Shown piece by piece: positions 43,186 to 54,470 of a DNA stretch of 64,000 nt. A program made the position numbers and the translations under genes. Source of the stretch: Hypomesus transpacificus (taxonomy: Eukaryota > Chordata > Actinopteri > Osmeriformes > Osmeridae). Position 1 is the stretch's first letter. Each line of letters starts with the position of its first letter. Location of the stretch: assembly GCF_021917145.1 (NCBI RefSeq), contig NC_061065.1:12802394-12866393 (forward strand). Reading direction: 5' to 3'. The notes beneath the pieces were generated by a model. That model did no database searches, had not been told where the DNA came from, and saw only the letters and a program-made list of their open reading frames with translations.

Positions 43186-44716
43186 TATATCCTGCCCCCA
43201 TCCCAGATTCCCCGGTGTAGGTGGGGCTTAACTAAATATACATTTTTATTGGATGATTGTTCTTTTGTGATGAATACGGACTGTGTAAAGGTAATTTGCT
43301 TAGGTTTAAGCAAACCTTTAATTTAACTGTAAGGTTAGTCATATACTATTGCTATCCTAAGACACATTGTCTTGTTGTCAAACAATAACATATATAAACC
43401 CTGCCTATACAGTAATAAAAAGAGGCAAATACATGAGTCAATTTATACTCTAACAAAGGTATACTTAAAGGTATACTTAAACAAACATATGATCCTGTTA
43501 TTCTGTAAATTTGGCACAGGAAATACAACCGAAAACTCATTTATCTATATTACACGGCCAAAAGTATTCGGACACCCGACCATAGCACATGAGCTTGTTG
43601 GACCTCCCATTAAACCATGAGCATCATCAAGCTGCATCTCCATCTACCTTTTTTATGTGTATTTGGAGCTATATCTGCATACTATTACCCATCTAGTTAA
43701 GCTAAGTTCATCTTGCGTGGTGTAAACCTGCAACATACAGTAAAAAATTCACCCCACGGTACATTTCTGATGTATTCACATGTGTACACAAGACAAGCAG
43801 GGAAACACAAAAGGTTGACAGTTTATTACAAATTAATACAAAAGGTTTCTGGCTTTCAAAGTTCTTAGCAGATGTCAGCAATAACTCAATGAAAGCCCAA
43901 TGCTGGTGTTCCTGTTGTAACGACAAGGGCCATTACCATTCTGCCACCTAAAGGGTAGAGGTAAATACTGCTTTAAAACAATTTCATCTGGCCATTGACC
44001 GATGATAGAAATGATTAAAAATGTTCTCTACAACTAAGGTTTTTATGTCATCGATTGAATGTTCTTCTAAAAAAAACACTAGATACAAACACAACTCCTT
44101 GTCAACCCCAAAATGTTCAGGGAAACATTTACGACTGAAGAAAGTTACTGCAATTTTCTTACATGGTCAACCCTTAAAATGTCCCTAAATTTAAACCCTG
44201 CAATGTGGGGAATCAAAAACCAGGAAAAAGGTTCTGACAAAGTTATTTGTAAATGTATTCAAAATAAAAACATGAAATTAAGCAAATATGCTTTCTTTCA
44301 ATATAGCTCTGAGTTTTTACTTAGCTATTTTAAACAACAATTACAATGGGCAGTCACTTACAACGACCACAGACCTAATCACATCTTTAGGTTTCAATAT
44401 CAGGCTATAATTAATCCCCTAAGAACATGTTTGTTTTTGTAAAAATGGCCATACACATTTTAAAGGGGTCTAGTAACACCTTTTCTGGCATCTGTGGTAG
44501 CAAATCCATTATCACCTTGGGTTGTGGGACACCATTTCCAGCTCTGCACATTTTCTTAAGTGACTAATTTGACCAACAAAAAAATCATGACACGTTTGCT
44601 TGCTCTGTAGGCAAAGCTTCAAGACCAGGGTTCTCCTGTGAGCACATGTAGCCTAGGTCATCCATTTGGCCAACATCTGCAGTTCCATTTGTATATGGGT
44701 TGGTCCTTTCAAAGTT

Positions 44717-46639
44717 TCACAATTTACAGGTCTTCTTCTTGGAAATTCTCTCAGACTTTCTTGCAGGTTGATTAACCGTCTCCTTTTTCTTCCTTTCTTT
44801 TGGCATTTTCGAGTGTAGTACAAACACGTCAGTGGCATGATTTGGGTTGCTGGCCACGTCACGGTAATATGTTTTCGCCATTAGTTTAACATCCTTCACT
44901 AATTTGTGGCTAAAGAAATACCACTTCTGATTGTGGAGACTCATATCAAAGTTGTACTCCAAAATGTCACGTAGAAAGTATGAATAGGCCTTCTTTTTTC
45001 TGTTTCTTCTAACATATTTACGGATCTCATACATCACACCATTCGTCAGAAACTGCAAATCACGTTTCTCTTTGGATTCCACTTTTGAATATACATCAAG
45101 GTCAATGCCTGATTGTTTACAAAAGGGATATTTATCAAGCCATGCCCTCGTATTGTTATTGTCTTCCAGCTTCACTTCTTCAGCACAAAAGGCAGTGTGA
45201 GTGTCATAAGATGATGTCAGGGGAGGGGCAGGAGAGGTTACATGTCCACCACCAGCAGCAGACAGGACAGTAAGTGAAGGTTCAAGACCAGGGTTCTCCA
45301 GTGAGCACATGTAGCCTAGGTCATCCATTTGGCCAACACCTGCAGTTCCATCTGTATATGGGTTGGTCCTTTCAAAGTTTCTCAATTTACAGGTCTTCTT
45401 CTTGAAATTCCTGTCAGCAGTTTTTTCAAGTCGGGTTCCTTTCTTCTTTTTATTTTTATCACCATCAGCGACAGATAGTTGTCTCTTTTTCTGTCGTTCC
45501 GACTGCCTTCTAGAAACGGCTGGTGGCAATTTGGGATCCCTCTTCCTGATTTTTTGCAATGAGACGGCTCTATCATACCATGCCTGACCACGTTTCTTTT
45601 TATTCAAACCTCCTCCATACATTTGGTAGATAATTTTTCTAAAGAGGTCAGAGTCCACAGTTTGCAAATCAAGATCAAAATTGTGTTCCAAAATGTCAAG
45701 AACTATCTGCTTGAATGTCCCACACAGTTCTTTGGTATACTTGGCCACTTCAATCATAACCCCTTTGGTCAAAACATCCATGTCAAGTTTCTCTTGAGAC
45801 CAACCTTTATATGTCACATCAAGGTCCAGACCGATTTCCTGACACAGGGGGTAGAGGTCTGCCCTGGTCTCTTTGGACACAGTATAGTGTGTCTCCACCT
45901 TGATGTCCTGGTTGTCCATCATGTCAGACTCACTTTCAACGCAGATTTCAGCATATCCCAGATGCTCTGAGGTGATGATTCCAGAATCTCTAAGAGGGTC
46001 TTCCTGACTGAAAGTCTTTGGAACAATGTAATATGGTTTTAGGCCAAGCATCCAAGGTTGATTAAGAATAGATAATTCAAAAGGCTTCTGTGCGTGACAT
46101 TTCTGCAGTTCAACCACTCTCTGCAACGTTTTATATCTAAATTCACTTCTTTGTTTACTGTTTTCAAAACAAATATCAAAATTGTACTCCAGAATTTCAG
46201 AAATGTAGTGTTTTTGAGAATATTTCGACAGTTCTTTGGCAAAATCTACAATTTCTTTCAGTACACCCTTCGTAAGTAACTGCAAATCCAGTTTCTGCTT
46301 CAGTCCTGACCCTACATCCAGATCTAATCCTATTTTCTTGTATATCATGTTTTTTTCTAATGTGCGTTTTCTACTCTTCAAGAATATTTCTTTCACCAGT
46401 GTTGAACGTCTCCGCCATATCTCATTTTTCTCTTCAATGTTTCTTGATTTGACGAGTTTAATCTTGACATTTTTTGAGGTATTTGATTCCAAAGATGGGT
46501 TGTTCTGAGTCTGTATTTTAATAGACCGAATAGTGTTTGCTAAAAACTTTTTGTCTTCCTCGTTTTCAGTACTAATTTCGGTGCACGGTCTCTCCTCCTT
46601 GTCGTCTTCTAGCTTCACAACAACTACTTTCATTTCCAA
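44717..46639 (-). CDS. Array copy F: three-module protein, 640 aa (duplicate of D)
   Basis: Same protein as copy D, displaced by 9187 bp. Same premature TGA, same two missing psi-K-x-E motifs, same lysine-rich linker. Confidence 0.65.
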   Translation of the reverse strand: MEMKVVVVKLEDDKEERPCTEISTENEEDKKFLANTIRSIKIQTQNNPSLESNTSKNVKIKLVKSRNIEEKNEIWRRRSTLVKEIFLKSRKRTLEKNMIYKKIGLDLDVGSGLKQKLDLQLLTKGVLKEIVDFAKELSKYSQKHYISEILEYNFDICFENSKQRSEFRYKTLQRVVELQKCHAQKPFELSILNQPWMLGLKPYYIVPKTFSQEDPLRDSGIITSEHLGYAEICVESESDMMDNQDIKVETHYTVSKETRADLYPLCQEIGLDLDVTYKGWSQEKLDMDVLTKGVMIEVAKYTKELCGTFKQIVLDILEHNFDLDLQTVDSDLFRKIIYQMYGGGLNKKKRGQAWYDRAVSLQKIRKRDPKLPPAVSRRQSERQKKRQLSVADGDKNKKKKGTRLEKTADRNFKKKTCKLRNFERTNPYTDGTAGVGQMDDLGYMCSLENPGLEPSLTVLSAAGGGHVTSPAPPLTSSYDTHTAFCAEEVKLEDNNNTRAWLDKYPFCKQSGIDLDVYSKVESKEKRDLQFLTNGVMYEIRKYVRRNRKKKAYSYFLRDILEYNFDMSLHNQKWYFFSHKLVKDVKLMAKTYYRDVASNPNHATDVFVLHSKMPKERKKKETVNQPARKSERISKKKTCKL

Positions 46640-48479
46640 CTAAAGATAGCGAGTCCTGTCTTGTGTTCTGTCGTGCTGTTACGCAGGATTCAATAAATAT
46701 TAGTTATCTATAAACTTCCAAATAAAAAATGTTTTACGGGTGCAACAAAAAGTATTATTAAAGCATAGCTAGCACCAGTTGCACGAGTCTATTCTTTTTC
46801 TTCTGTTGTTATGTTATGGTACATTGCAACTAACGTTTAAGAGTTGCATCATCTCCATCTACTGTTCGGGAGTGTGATGGCGTTGGCCTACCTACACTCA
46901 TACAAACCATTGTGTAATACAAACTCAATAACTCATAAACTAAACACCTATATCCTGCCCCCATCCCAGATTCCCTGGTGTAGGTGGGGCTTAACTAAAT
47001 ATACATTTTTATTGGATGATCGTTCTTTTGTGATGAATACGGAGTGTGTAAAGGTAATTTGCTTAGGTTTAAGCAAACCTTTAATTTAACTGTAAGGTTA
47101 GTCATATACTATTGCTATCCTAAGACACATTGTCTTGTTGTCAAACAATAACATATATAAACCCTGCCTATACAGTAATAAAAAGAGGCAAATACATGAG
47201 TCAATTTATACTCTAACAAAGGTATACTTAAAGGTATACTTAAACAAACATATGATCCTGTTATTCTGTAAATTTGGCACAGGAAATACAACCGAAAACT
47301 CATTTATCTATATTACACGGCCAAAAGTATTCGGACACCCGACCATAGCACATGAGCTTGTTGGACCTCCCATTAAACCATGAGCATCATCAAGCTGCAT
47401 CTCCATCTACCTTTTTTATGTGTATTTGGAGCTATATCTGCATACTATTACCCATCTAGTTAAGCTAAGTTCATCTTGAGTGGTGTAAATCTGCAACATA
47501 CAGTAAAAAATTCACCCCACGGTACATTTCTGATGTATTCACATGTGTACACAAGACAAGCAGGGAAACACATAAGGTTGACAGTTTATTACAAATTAAT
47601 ACAAAAGGTTTCTGGCTTTCAAAGTTCTTAGCAGATGTCAGCAATAACTCAATGAAAGCCGAATGCTGGTGTTCCTGTTGTAACGACAAGGGCCATTACC
47701 ATTCTGCCACCTAAAGGCTAGAGGTAAATACTGCTTTAAAACAATTTCATCTGGCCATTGACCGATGATAGAAATGATTAAAAATGTTCTCTACAACTAA
47801 GGTTTTTATGTAATCGATTGAATGTTCTTCTAGAAAAAAAACTAGATACAAACACAACTCCTTGTCAACCCCAAAATGTTCAGGGAAACATTTACGACTG
47901 AAGAAAGATACTGCAATTTTCTTACATGGTCAACCCTTAAAATGTCCCTAAATTTAAACCCTGCAATGTGGGGAATCAAAAACCAGGAAAAAGGTTCTGA
48001 CAAAGTTATTTGTAAATGTATTCAAAATAAAAACATGAAATTAAGCAAATATGCTTTCTTTCAATATAGCTCTGAGTTTTTACTTAGCTATAATAAACAA
48101 CAATTACAATGGGCAGTCACTTACAACGACCACAGACCTGATCACATCTTTAGGTTTCAATATCAGGCTATAATTAATCCCCTAAGAACATGTTTGTTTT
48201 TGTAAAAATGGCCATACACATTTTAAAGGGGTCTAGTAACACCTTTTCTGGCATCTGTGGTAGCAAATCCATTATCACCTTGGGTTGTGGGACACCATTT
48301 CCAGCTCTGCACATTTTCTTAAGTGACTAATTTGACCAACAAAAAAATCATGACACGTTTGCTTGCTCTGTAGGCAAAGCTTCAAGACCAGGGTTCTCCT
48401 GTGAGCACATGTAGCCTAGGTCATCCATTTGGCCAACATCTGCAGTTCCATTTGTATATGGGTTGGTCCTTTCAAAGTT

Positions 48480-50399
48480 TCACAATTTACAGGTCTTCTT
48501 CTTGGAAATTCTCTCAGACTTTCTTGCAGGTTGATTAACCGTCTCCTTTTTCTTCCTTTCTTTTGGCATTTTCGAGTGTAGTACAAACACATCAGTGGCA
48601 TGATTTGGGTTGCTGGCCACGTCACGGTAATATGTTTTCGCCATTAGTTTAACATCCTTCACTAATTTGTGGCTAAAGAAATACCACTTCTGATTGTGGA
48701 GACTCATATCAAAGTTGTACTCCAAAATGTCACGTAGAAAGTATGAATAGGCCTTCTTTTTTCTGTTTCTTCTAACATATTTACGGATCTCATACATCAC
48801 ACCATTCGTCAGAAACTGCAAATCACGTTTCTCTTTGGATTCCACTTTTGAATATACATCAAGGTCAATGCCTGATTGTTTACAAAAGGGATATTTATCA
48901 AGCCATGCCCTCATATTGTTATTGTCTTCCAGCTTCACTTCTTCAGCACAAAAGTCAGTGTGAGTGTCATAAGATGATGTCAGGGGAGGGGCAGGAGAGG
49001 TTACATGTCCACCACCAGCAGCAGACAGGACAGTAAGTGAAGGTTCAAGACCAGGGTTCTCCAGTGAGCACATGTAGCCTAGGTCATCCATTTGGCCAAC
49101 ACCTGCAGTTCCATCTGTATATGGGTTGGTCCTTTCAAAGTTTCTCAATTTACAGGTCTTCTTCTTGAAATTCCTGTCAGCAGTTTTTTCAAGTCGGGTT
49201 CCTTTCTTCTTTTTCTTTTCATCACCCTCAGCGACAGATAGTTGTCTCTTTTTCTGTCGTTCCGACTGCCTTCTAGAAACAGCTGGTGGCAATTTACGAT
49301 CCCATTGTCTAAATAGTTGCAATGAGACGACTGTTTCATACCATTCCCGACGACATTTCTTTTTATCCTTATGTCTTGAAAGGAATTGGGAGGCAATTTT
49401 TCTAAAAAGCTCAGAGTCCACAGTTTGCAAATCAAGGTCAAAATTGTGTTCCAAAATGTCAAGGACTATCTGCTGGTATGTCCCACACAGTTCTTTGGTA
49501 TACTTGGCCACCTCAATCATAACCCCTTTGGTTAAAACATCCATGTCAAGTTTCTCTTGAGACCAACCTTTATATGTCACATCAAGGTCCAGACCAATTT
49601 CTTGACACAGGGGGTAGAGGTCTGCCCTGGTCTCCTTGGACACAGTATAGTGTGTCTCCACCTTGATGTCCTGGTTGGCCATCATGTCAGACTTACTTCC
49701 AACGCAGATTTCAGCATATCCCAGATGCTCTGACTTGATTCCAGGTTTTCTAAGATGTTCACTCTGACTGAAAGTCTTTGGAACAATGTAATATGGTTTT
49801 TGGCAAAGCATCCAAGGTTGATTAAGAACAGATAATTCAAAAGGCTTCTGTGCGTGACGTTTCTGCAGTTCAACCACTCCCTTCAAAGTTTGATATCCAA
49901 ATTCACTTCTTTGTTTACTGTTTTCAAAACAAATATCAAAATTGTACTCCAGAATTTCAGAAATGTAGTGTTTTTGAGAATAATTCGACAGTTCTTTGGC
50001 AAAATCTACAATTTCTTTCAGTACACCCTTCGTAAGTAACTGCAAATCCAGTTTCTGCTTCAGTCCTGACCCTACATCCACATCTAATCCTATTTTCTTG
50101 TATATCATGTTTTTTTCTAATGTGCGTTTTCTGCTCTTCACGAATATTTCTTTCACCAGTGTTGAACGTCTCCGCCATATCTCATTTTTCTCTTCAATGT
50201 TTCTTGATTTGACGTGTTCAATCTTGACATTTTTTGAGGTATTTGATTCCAAAGATGGGTTGTTCTCAGTTTGTATTTTAATAGACCGAATAGTGTTTGC
50301 TAAAAACTTTTTGTCTTCCTCGTTTTCAGTACTAATTTCGGTGCACGGTCTCTCCTCCTCGTCGTCTTCTAGCTTCACAACAACGACTTCCATTTCCAA
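48480..50399 (-). CDS. Array copy G: three-module protein, 639 aa (duplicate of E)
   Basis: Same protein as copy E, displaced by 9187 bp, including the C-like front half and the D-like back half. It is the last gene copy before the assembly gap. Confidence 0.65.
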   Translation of the reverse strand: MEMEVVVVKLEDDEEERPCTEISTENEEDKKFLANTIRSIKIQTENNPSLESNTSKNVKIEHVKSRNIEEKNEIWRRRSTLVKEIFVKSRKRTLEKNMIYKKIGLDVDVGSGLKQKLDLQLLTKGVLKEIVDFAKELSNYSQKHYISEILEYNFDICFENSKQRSEFGYQTLKGVVELQKRHAQKPFELSVLNQPWMLCQKPYYIVPKTFSQSEHLRKPGIKSEHLGYAEICVGSKSDMMANQDIKVETHYTVSKETRADLYPLCQEIGLDLDVTYKGWSQEKLDMDVLTKGVMIEVAKYTKELCGTYQQIVLDILEHNFDLDLQTVDSELFRKIASQFLSRHKDKKKCRREWYETVVSLQLFRQWDRKLPPAVSRRQSERQKKRQLSVAEGDEKKKKKGTRLEKTADRNFKKKTCKLRNFERTNPYTDGTAGVGQMDDLGYMCSLENPGLEPSLTVLSAAGGGHVTSPAPPLTSSYDTHTDFCAEEVKLEDNNNMRAWLDKYPFCKQSGIDLDVYSKVESKEKRDLQFLTNGVMYEIRKYVRRNRKKKAYSYFLRDILEYNFDMSLHNQKWYFFSHKLVKDVKLMAKTYYRDVASNPNHATDVFVLHSKMPKERKKKETVNQPARKSERISKKKTCKL

Positions 50400-50711
50400 A
50401 CTAAAGATAGCGAGTCCTATCTTGTGTTCTGTCGTGCTGTTACGCAGGATTCAATAAATATTAGTTATCTATAAACTTCCAAATAAAGAATGTTTTACGG
50501 GTGCAACAAAAAGTATTATTAAAGCATAGCTAGCACCAGCGGCACGAGTCTATTCTTTTTCTTCTGTTGTTATGTTATGGTACATTGCAACTAACGTTTA
50601 AGAGTTGCATCATCTCCATCTACTGTTCGGGAGTGTGATGGCGTTGGCCTACCTACACTCATACAAACCATTGTGTAATACAAACTCAATAACTCATAAA
50701 CTAAACACCTA

Positions 50712-51953
50712 CAGTGCCCTCCAAAAGTATTGGAACAGTGAGGCGAATTCCTTTATTTTTGCTGTAGACTGAAAACATTTGGGCTTGACATCAAATAATG
50801 AACGTGAGACCAGAGATCAACGTTTCAGCTTTTATTTCCAGGTATTTACATCAGGATCTGATGCACAACTAAGAAAATATCACATTTTGTTTGAATCCAC
50901 CCATTTGTCATGTGAGCAAAAGTATTGGAACAGATATACTTAAAACATATTTAAGTGAATAAGACTTAATATTTAGTTGCAAATCCTTTGCTTTCAATAA
51001 CTGCAGCAAGTCTGTGACCCATTGACGTCACCAAACTTTTGCATTCTTCCTTTTTGATGCTTTCCCAGGCTTTCACTGCAGCCTCTTTCAGTTGTTGTTT
51101 GTTTTGTGGGGTTCCTCCCTTCAGTCTCCTCTTAAGCAGGTAAAATGCATGCTCTATAGGGTTTAAGTCTGGAGATTGACTTGGCCAGTCTAATACCTTC
51201 CATTTCTTGCCCCTGATGAACTCCTTTGTTGTTTTGGCAGTGTGTTTTGGGTCGTTATCTTGCTGCATGATCAAGGCTCTGCCGATCAGTTTGGTTGCAT
51301 CTTTCCTTAAATTGGCAGACAAAATGTTTCTGTAGACTTCCGAGTTCATTTTGCTGCTGCCATCATGTGTTACATCCTCAATGAAGATTAATGAGCCCGT
51401 CCTAGAAGAAGCCATGCAAGCCCAAGCCATGACATTACCTCCACCGTGTTTCACAGATGAGCTTGTGTGTTTGGGATCATGAGCAGTTCCTTTCTTTCTC
51501 CAAACTTTAGCCTTTCCATCACTTTGGTAAAAGTTAATCTTTGTCTCATCAGTCCATAAAACTTTGTTCCAGAATTTTTGAGGTTCATCTCTGTACTTTT
51601 TGGCAAATTCCAGCCTGGCCTTCCTATTCTTCTTGCTAATGAGTGGTTTGCATCTTCTGGTGTAGCCCTTGTACTTTTGTTCATGAAGTCTTCTGCAAAC
51701 AGTAGATAGTGATACCTTCACTCCTGCCATCTGGAGGTTGTTGCTGATCTCACTAACAGTTGTTTTAGGGTCTTTCTTTACAGCTCTCACAATGTTTCTG
51801 TCATCAACTGCTGATGTTTTCCTTGGTCTACCTGTTCGACGTCTGTTACTTAGTACACCAGTAGTTTTCTTCTTCTTCAGGACATTCCAAATGGTTGTAC
51901 TGGCTATGGCCAATGTTTCTGCAATGGCTCTGATTGATTTTCCATCTTCTCTA
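50712..51953 (-). mobile_element. Tc1-like transposon, copy 3, cut by assembly gap
   Basis: Left end CAGTGCCCTCC at 50712, 9187 bp from copy 2. The sequence runs into N at 51954; the right end, expected near 52372 if spacing were kept, falls inside the gap. Confidence 0.9.
50966..51953 (-). CDS. Tc1-family transposase, copy 3 (N-terminus lost in gap)
   Basis: C-terminal portion of the same transposase, from about REDGKSIRAIAETL onward to the stop at 50966, with all three catalytic residues. The first ~20-30 residues are in the N gap. Confidence 0.9.
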
Positions 51954-52453
51954 NNNNNNNNNNNNNNNNNNNNNNNNNNNNNNNNNNNNNNNNNNNNNNN
52001 NNNNNNNNNNNNNNNNNNNNNNNNNNNNNNNNNNNNNNNNNNNNNNNNNNNNNNNNNNNNNNNNNNNNNNNNNNNNNNNNNNNNNNNNNNNNNNNNNNNN
52101 NNNNNNNNNNNNNNNNNNNNNNNNNNNNNNNNNNNNNNNNNNNNNNNNNNNNNNNNNNNNNNNNNNNNNNNNNNNNNNNNNNNNNNNNNNNNNNNNNNNN
52201 NNNNNNNNNNNNNNNNNNNNNNNNNNNNNNNNNNNNNNNNNNNNNNNNNNNNNNNNNNNNNNNNNNNNNNNNNNNNNNNNNNNNNNNNNNNNNNNNNNNN
52301 NNNNNNNNNNNNNNNNNNNNNNNNNNNNNNNNNNNNNNNNNNNNNNNNNNNNNNNNNNNNNNNNNNNNNNNNNNNNNNNNNNNNNNNNNNNNNNNNNNNN
52401 NNNNNNNNNNNNNNNNNNNNNNNNNNNNNNNNNNNNNNNNNNNNNNNNNNNNN
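51954..52453. other. Assembly gap (500 N)
   Basis: Exactly 500 N, probably a placeholder of unknown true size. The left side is array (Tc1); the right side is unrelated single-copy-looking sequence. Confidence 0.99.
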
Positions 52454-52786
52454 CACATATGACTTAAAACATAGAACACAGCACTGATGTGCACCTTTGG
52501 CATGCTTTGCCTTTGCTCCTCCGTTGCTTGTCCATCTCTCAGCAGTGTGTGTAAACTACAGACTCTATAAATCAGGGAGGCAGAGGCGGTAGACCACACA
52601 CACACACACACACAGACACACACACACACACAGTACACACTGAGTCTATCAGTGTTTTTTTATGGCAGGCTTGCCACATTAAACCACACAGCGATAATCT
52701 GATGTCAGGGGGGCAGTATAGACACAAGAATCTATCACAAGAATCTATCTCTTGCCTAGAACAGTCTCTCTCTCCGGCTCACTCAC

Positions 52787-52877
<91 letters not shown>

Positions 52878-54065
52878 GGTGTCTCTCTCTCTCACACACA
52901 CTCTGCTGATGTGGACTGTAGCTGCTGATGTGGAGACTACGCCTGGAGGAGGTTAGGGCACAGAATGTGTATTTGTGTCTGTTCATGTGTGTGTGTGCAT
53001 AAACAAGGATTCTGAACCAATTCATTGGTACAGAATATATATATTTATAGCAGTGTCTGAAATGTGGAACAGGGCTAATTGAACAGTCTTTAACCATGAC
53101 ACCAAGTGGACTAAGCTTTTGTCCACAATGTGCATTAATACTCCAGTAACAGTATTATGAATGCCTTCAAATGCCTAAGGAGGTTTGAGAGATTTAGCCA
53201 CCATTCTGTTTTGTGGCCAAAAGGAAAACACTTGCAGTAAACCAAGGGGCACTGCCACCACTTAAGGGATATTACTTAACATGCCCCAGAGGCAGAAGGA
53301 GAACAAATATATTTTGTATTCTTTGCCTGACTGCTGGTCCTCTCTTTGTCCACCCCTCCTAGCTCACACAGGAGCATTTTTTCAGATATGCACTTAGTGT
53401 CCTCGGCCTTCGCGGGGGAAAACGCCCAGATGAGTTCACCTCAAGCGAATACGGCTGTTCCCTGACATCATCTTCATTTGCCTTGTAAAGCATCCCGGGG
53501 GTAGCCTCACTCTCACTTCTGCGCCTAGAAGATGCGTAACCTTGCGCAAAATTGCTTTCATCTATCCTTCCAGGGACCTGCAAATCTCCGATGTGAACAG
53601 TAGCTGCACATTTCAGTTGTGAACAGCATATGAGCCGCCGCAATAGCCAACAGCTACCTGAAGCAGGCTGAAACTTATTATGACCCGTTATCCCGCTCGT
53701 GAAGTTGACACATAACACATCCTTATCTCTGTTTGGCTTTGTTCTAGTTTGCTGAAAGACAATAACCTCCACTAAGGCTTTTAGTTTTCTTTACTTCAAA
53801 TGACCCTTTTATCTTTGTGTACCTTGCTGTACTTATCATGTGGGCTCTCGTCCAATATAAGTCTGTGAACCTAATTTTGCTGAGGTGAAGCTGTTTGCTT
53901 CTTTTCAAGATGTTATTACACTCTAGTCTTTTTATTTATATTATTACACACTTGACACTTACAGTAACACAAGCTCCACAATGATCTTTGGTTGAGGGTA
54001 TTTTGGAATGCACTTTCACCAGATTTTCCTTACCCTCTGGCCTATCCATCAAATTTGACACTTAC
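52454..54065. other. Non-coding right flank, first part
   Basis: Begins with CA-rich sequence (52597-52634) and a CT microsatellite. A 137-codon minus-strand frame at 53359-53772 has no recognisable domain. No match to the array could be seen, so the array must end inside the gap. Confidence 0.4.
52788..52893. repeat. (CT)n microsatellite
   Basis: Long TC dinucleotide run with one short interruption at about 52846-52849 and another near 52875. Confidence 0.95.
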
Positions 54066-54183
54066 TGACAGGTTCCTGTCAGGCTGGTGTGAATGTGGAT
54101 GGAGCTCATCGAGTTAAGCTTCACTTCCAGGGGCATCTCTGTGTCATGTCGCCGGTTCCCTGGGATCTGCACGCTGCAACGCC
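54066..54183 (-). CDS. Candidate internal exon, unidentified gene
   Basis: On the minus strand an acceptor (ATTCTCGTCTCAG) at 54184 opens a frame of 38 codons with plausible protein text (CSVQIPGNRRHDTE, PLEVKLNSMSSIHIHTSL), ending CA before a GTAAGTG donor at 54065-54064. Phase is 2 in and 2 out. I cannot name the protein. The next acceptor I looked at (near 53577) would end the frame after a few codons, and no upstream exon was found. It may be an isolated coincidence. Confidence 0.25.
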
Positions 54184-54336
54184 CTGAGACGAGAATGCAA
54201 AAATATCGGGCTTGCTGCCTCAGCATTGCAGCACTGAAAAGTGACACAGGGGTTTATGAGGGATCTCTGTTTTATCTCTGTGTGTATGTGTGAGATAGAC
54301 AAAGAGAGACAGAGAACGAATAAATGAGAGAGCGAG

Positions 54337-54470
<134 letters not shown>

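Larger units (their letters stand above)
21920..51953 (-). repeat. Tandem array of ~3.76-kb monomers carrying an unrecognised gene family
   Basis: The marker ACCATTGTG upstream of each copy recurs at 26408, 29660, 32293, 37719, 41480, 46906 and 50667. Spacings are 3252, 2633, 5426, 3761, 5426 and 3761. The 5426 spacings equal a 3761 monomer plus a Tc1 insertion (1661 bp plus TA duplication). All seven gene copies (A-G) are on the minus strand. Besides the gene, monomers share a 3' flank with a GGTTTCTGGCTTTCAAAGTT block and, in most, a Tc1-relic block. The left edge at about 21920 is a decayed flank fragment; the right edge is lost in the N gap. Confidence 0.9.

Noticed and set aside
23232..50399. 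Idea that the array genes are retroviral gag or transposon proteins
   Set aside because: No terminal repeats, target duplications or enzymatic domains coincide with the gene boundaries; copies move only as tandem blocks. Not fully excluded without a profile search.
51904..52638. Long frames containing X residues across the gap
   Set aside because: They exist only because N bases were translated; no sequence supports them.
53359..53772. 137-codon minus-strand open frame
   Set aside because: No recognisable domain, no convincing splice context or start, composition consistent with chance.
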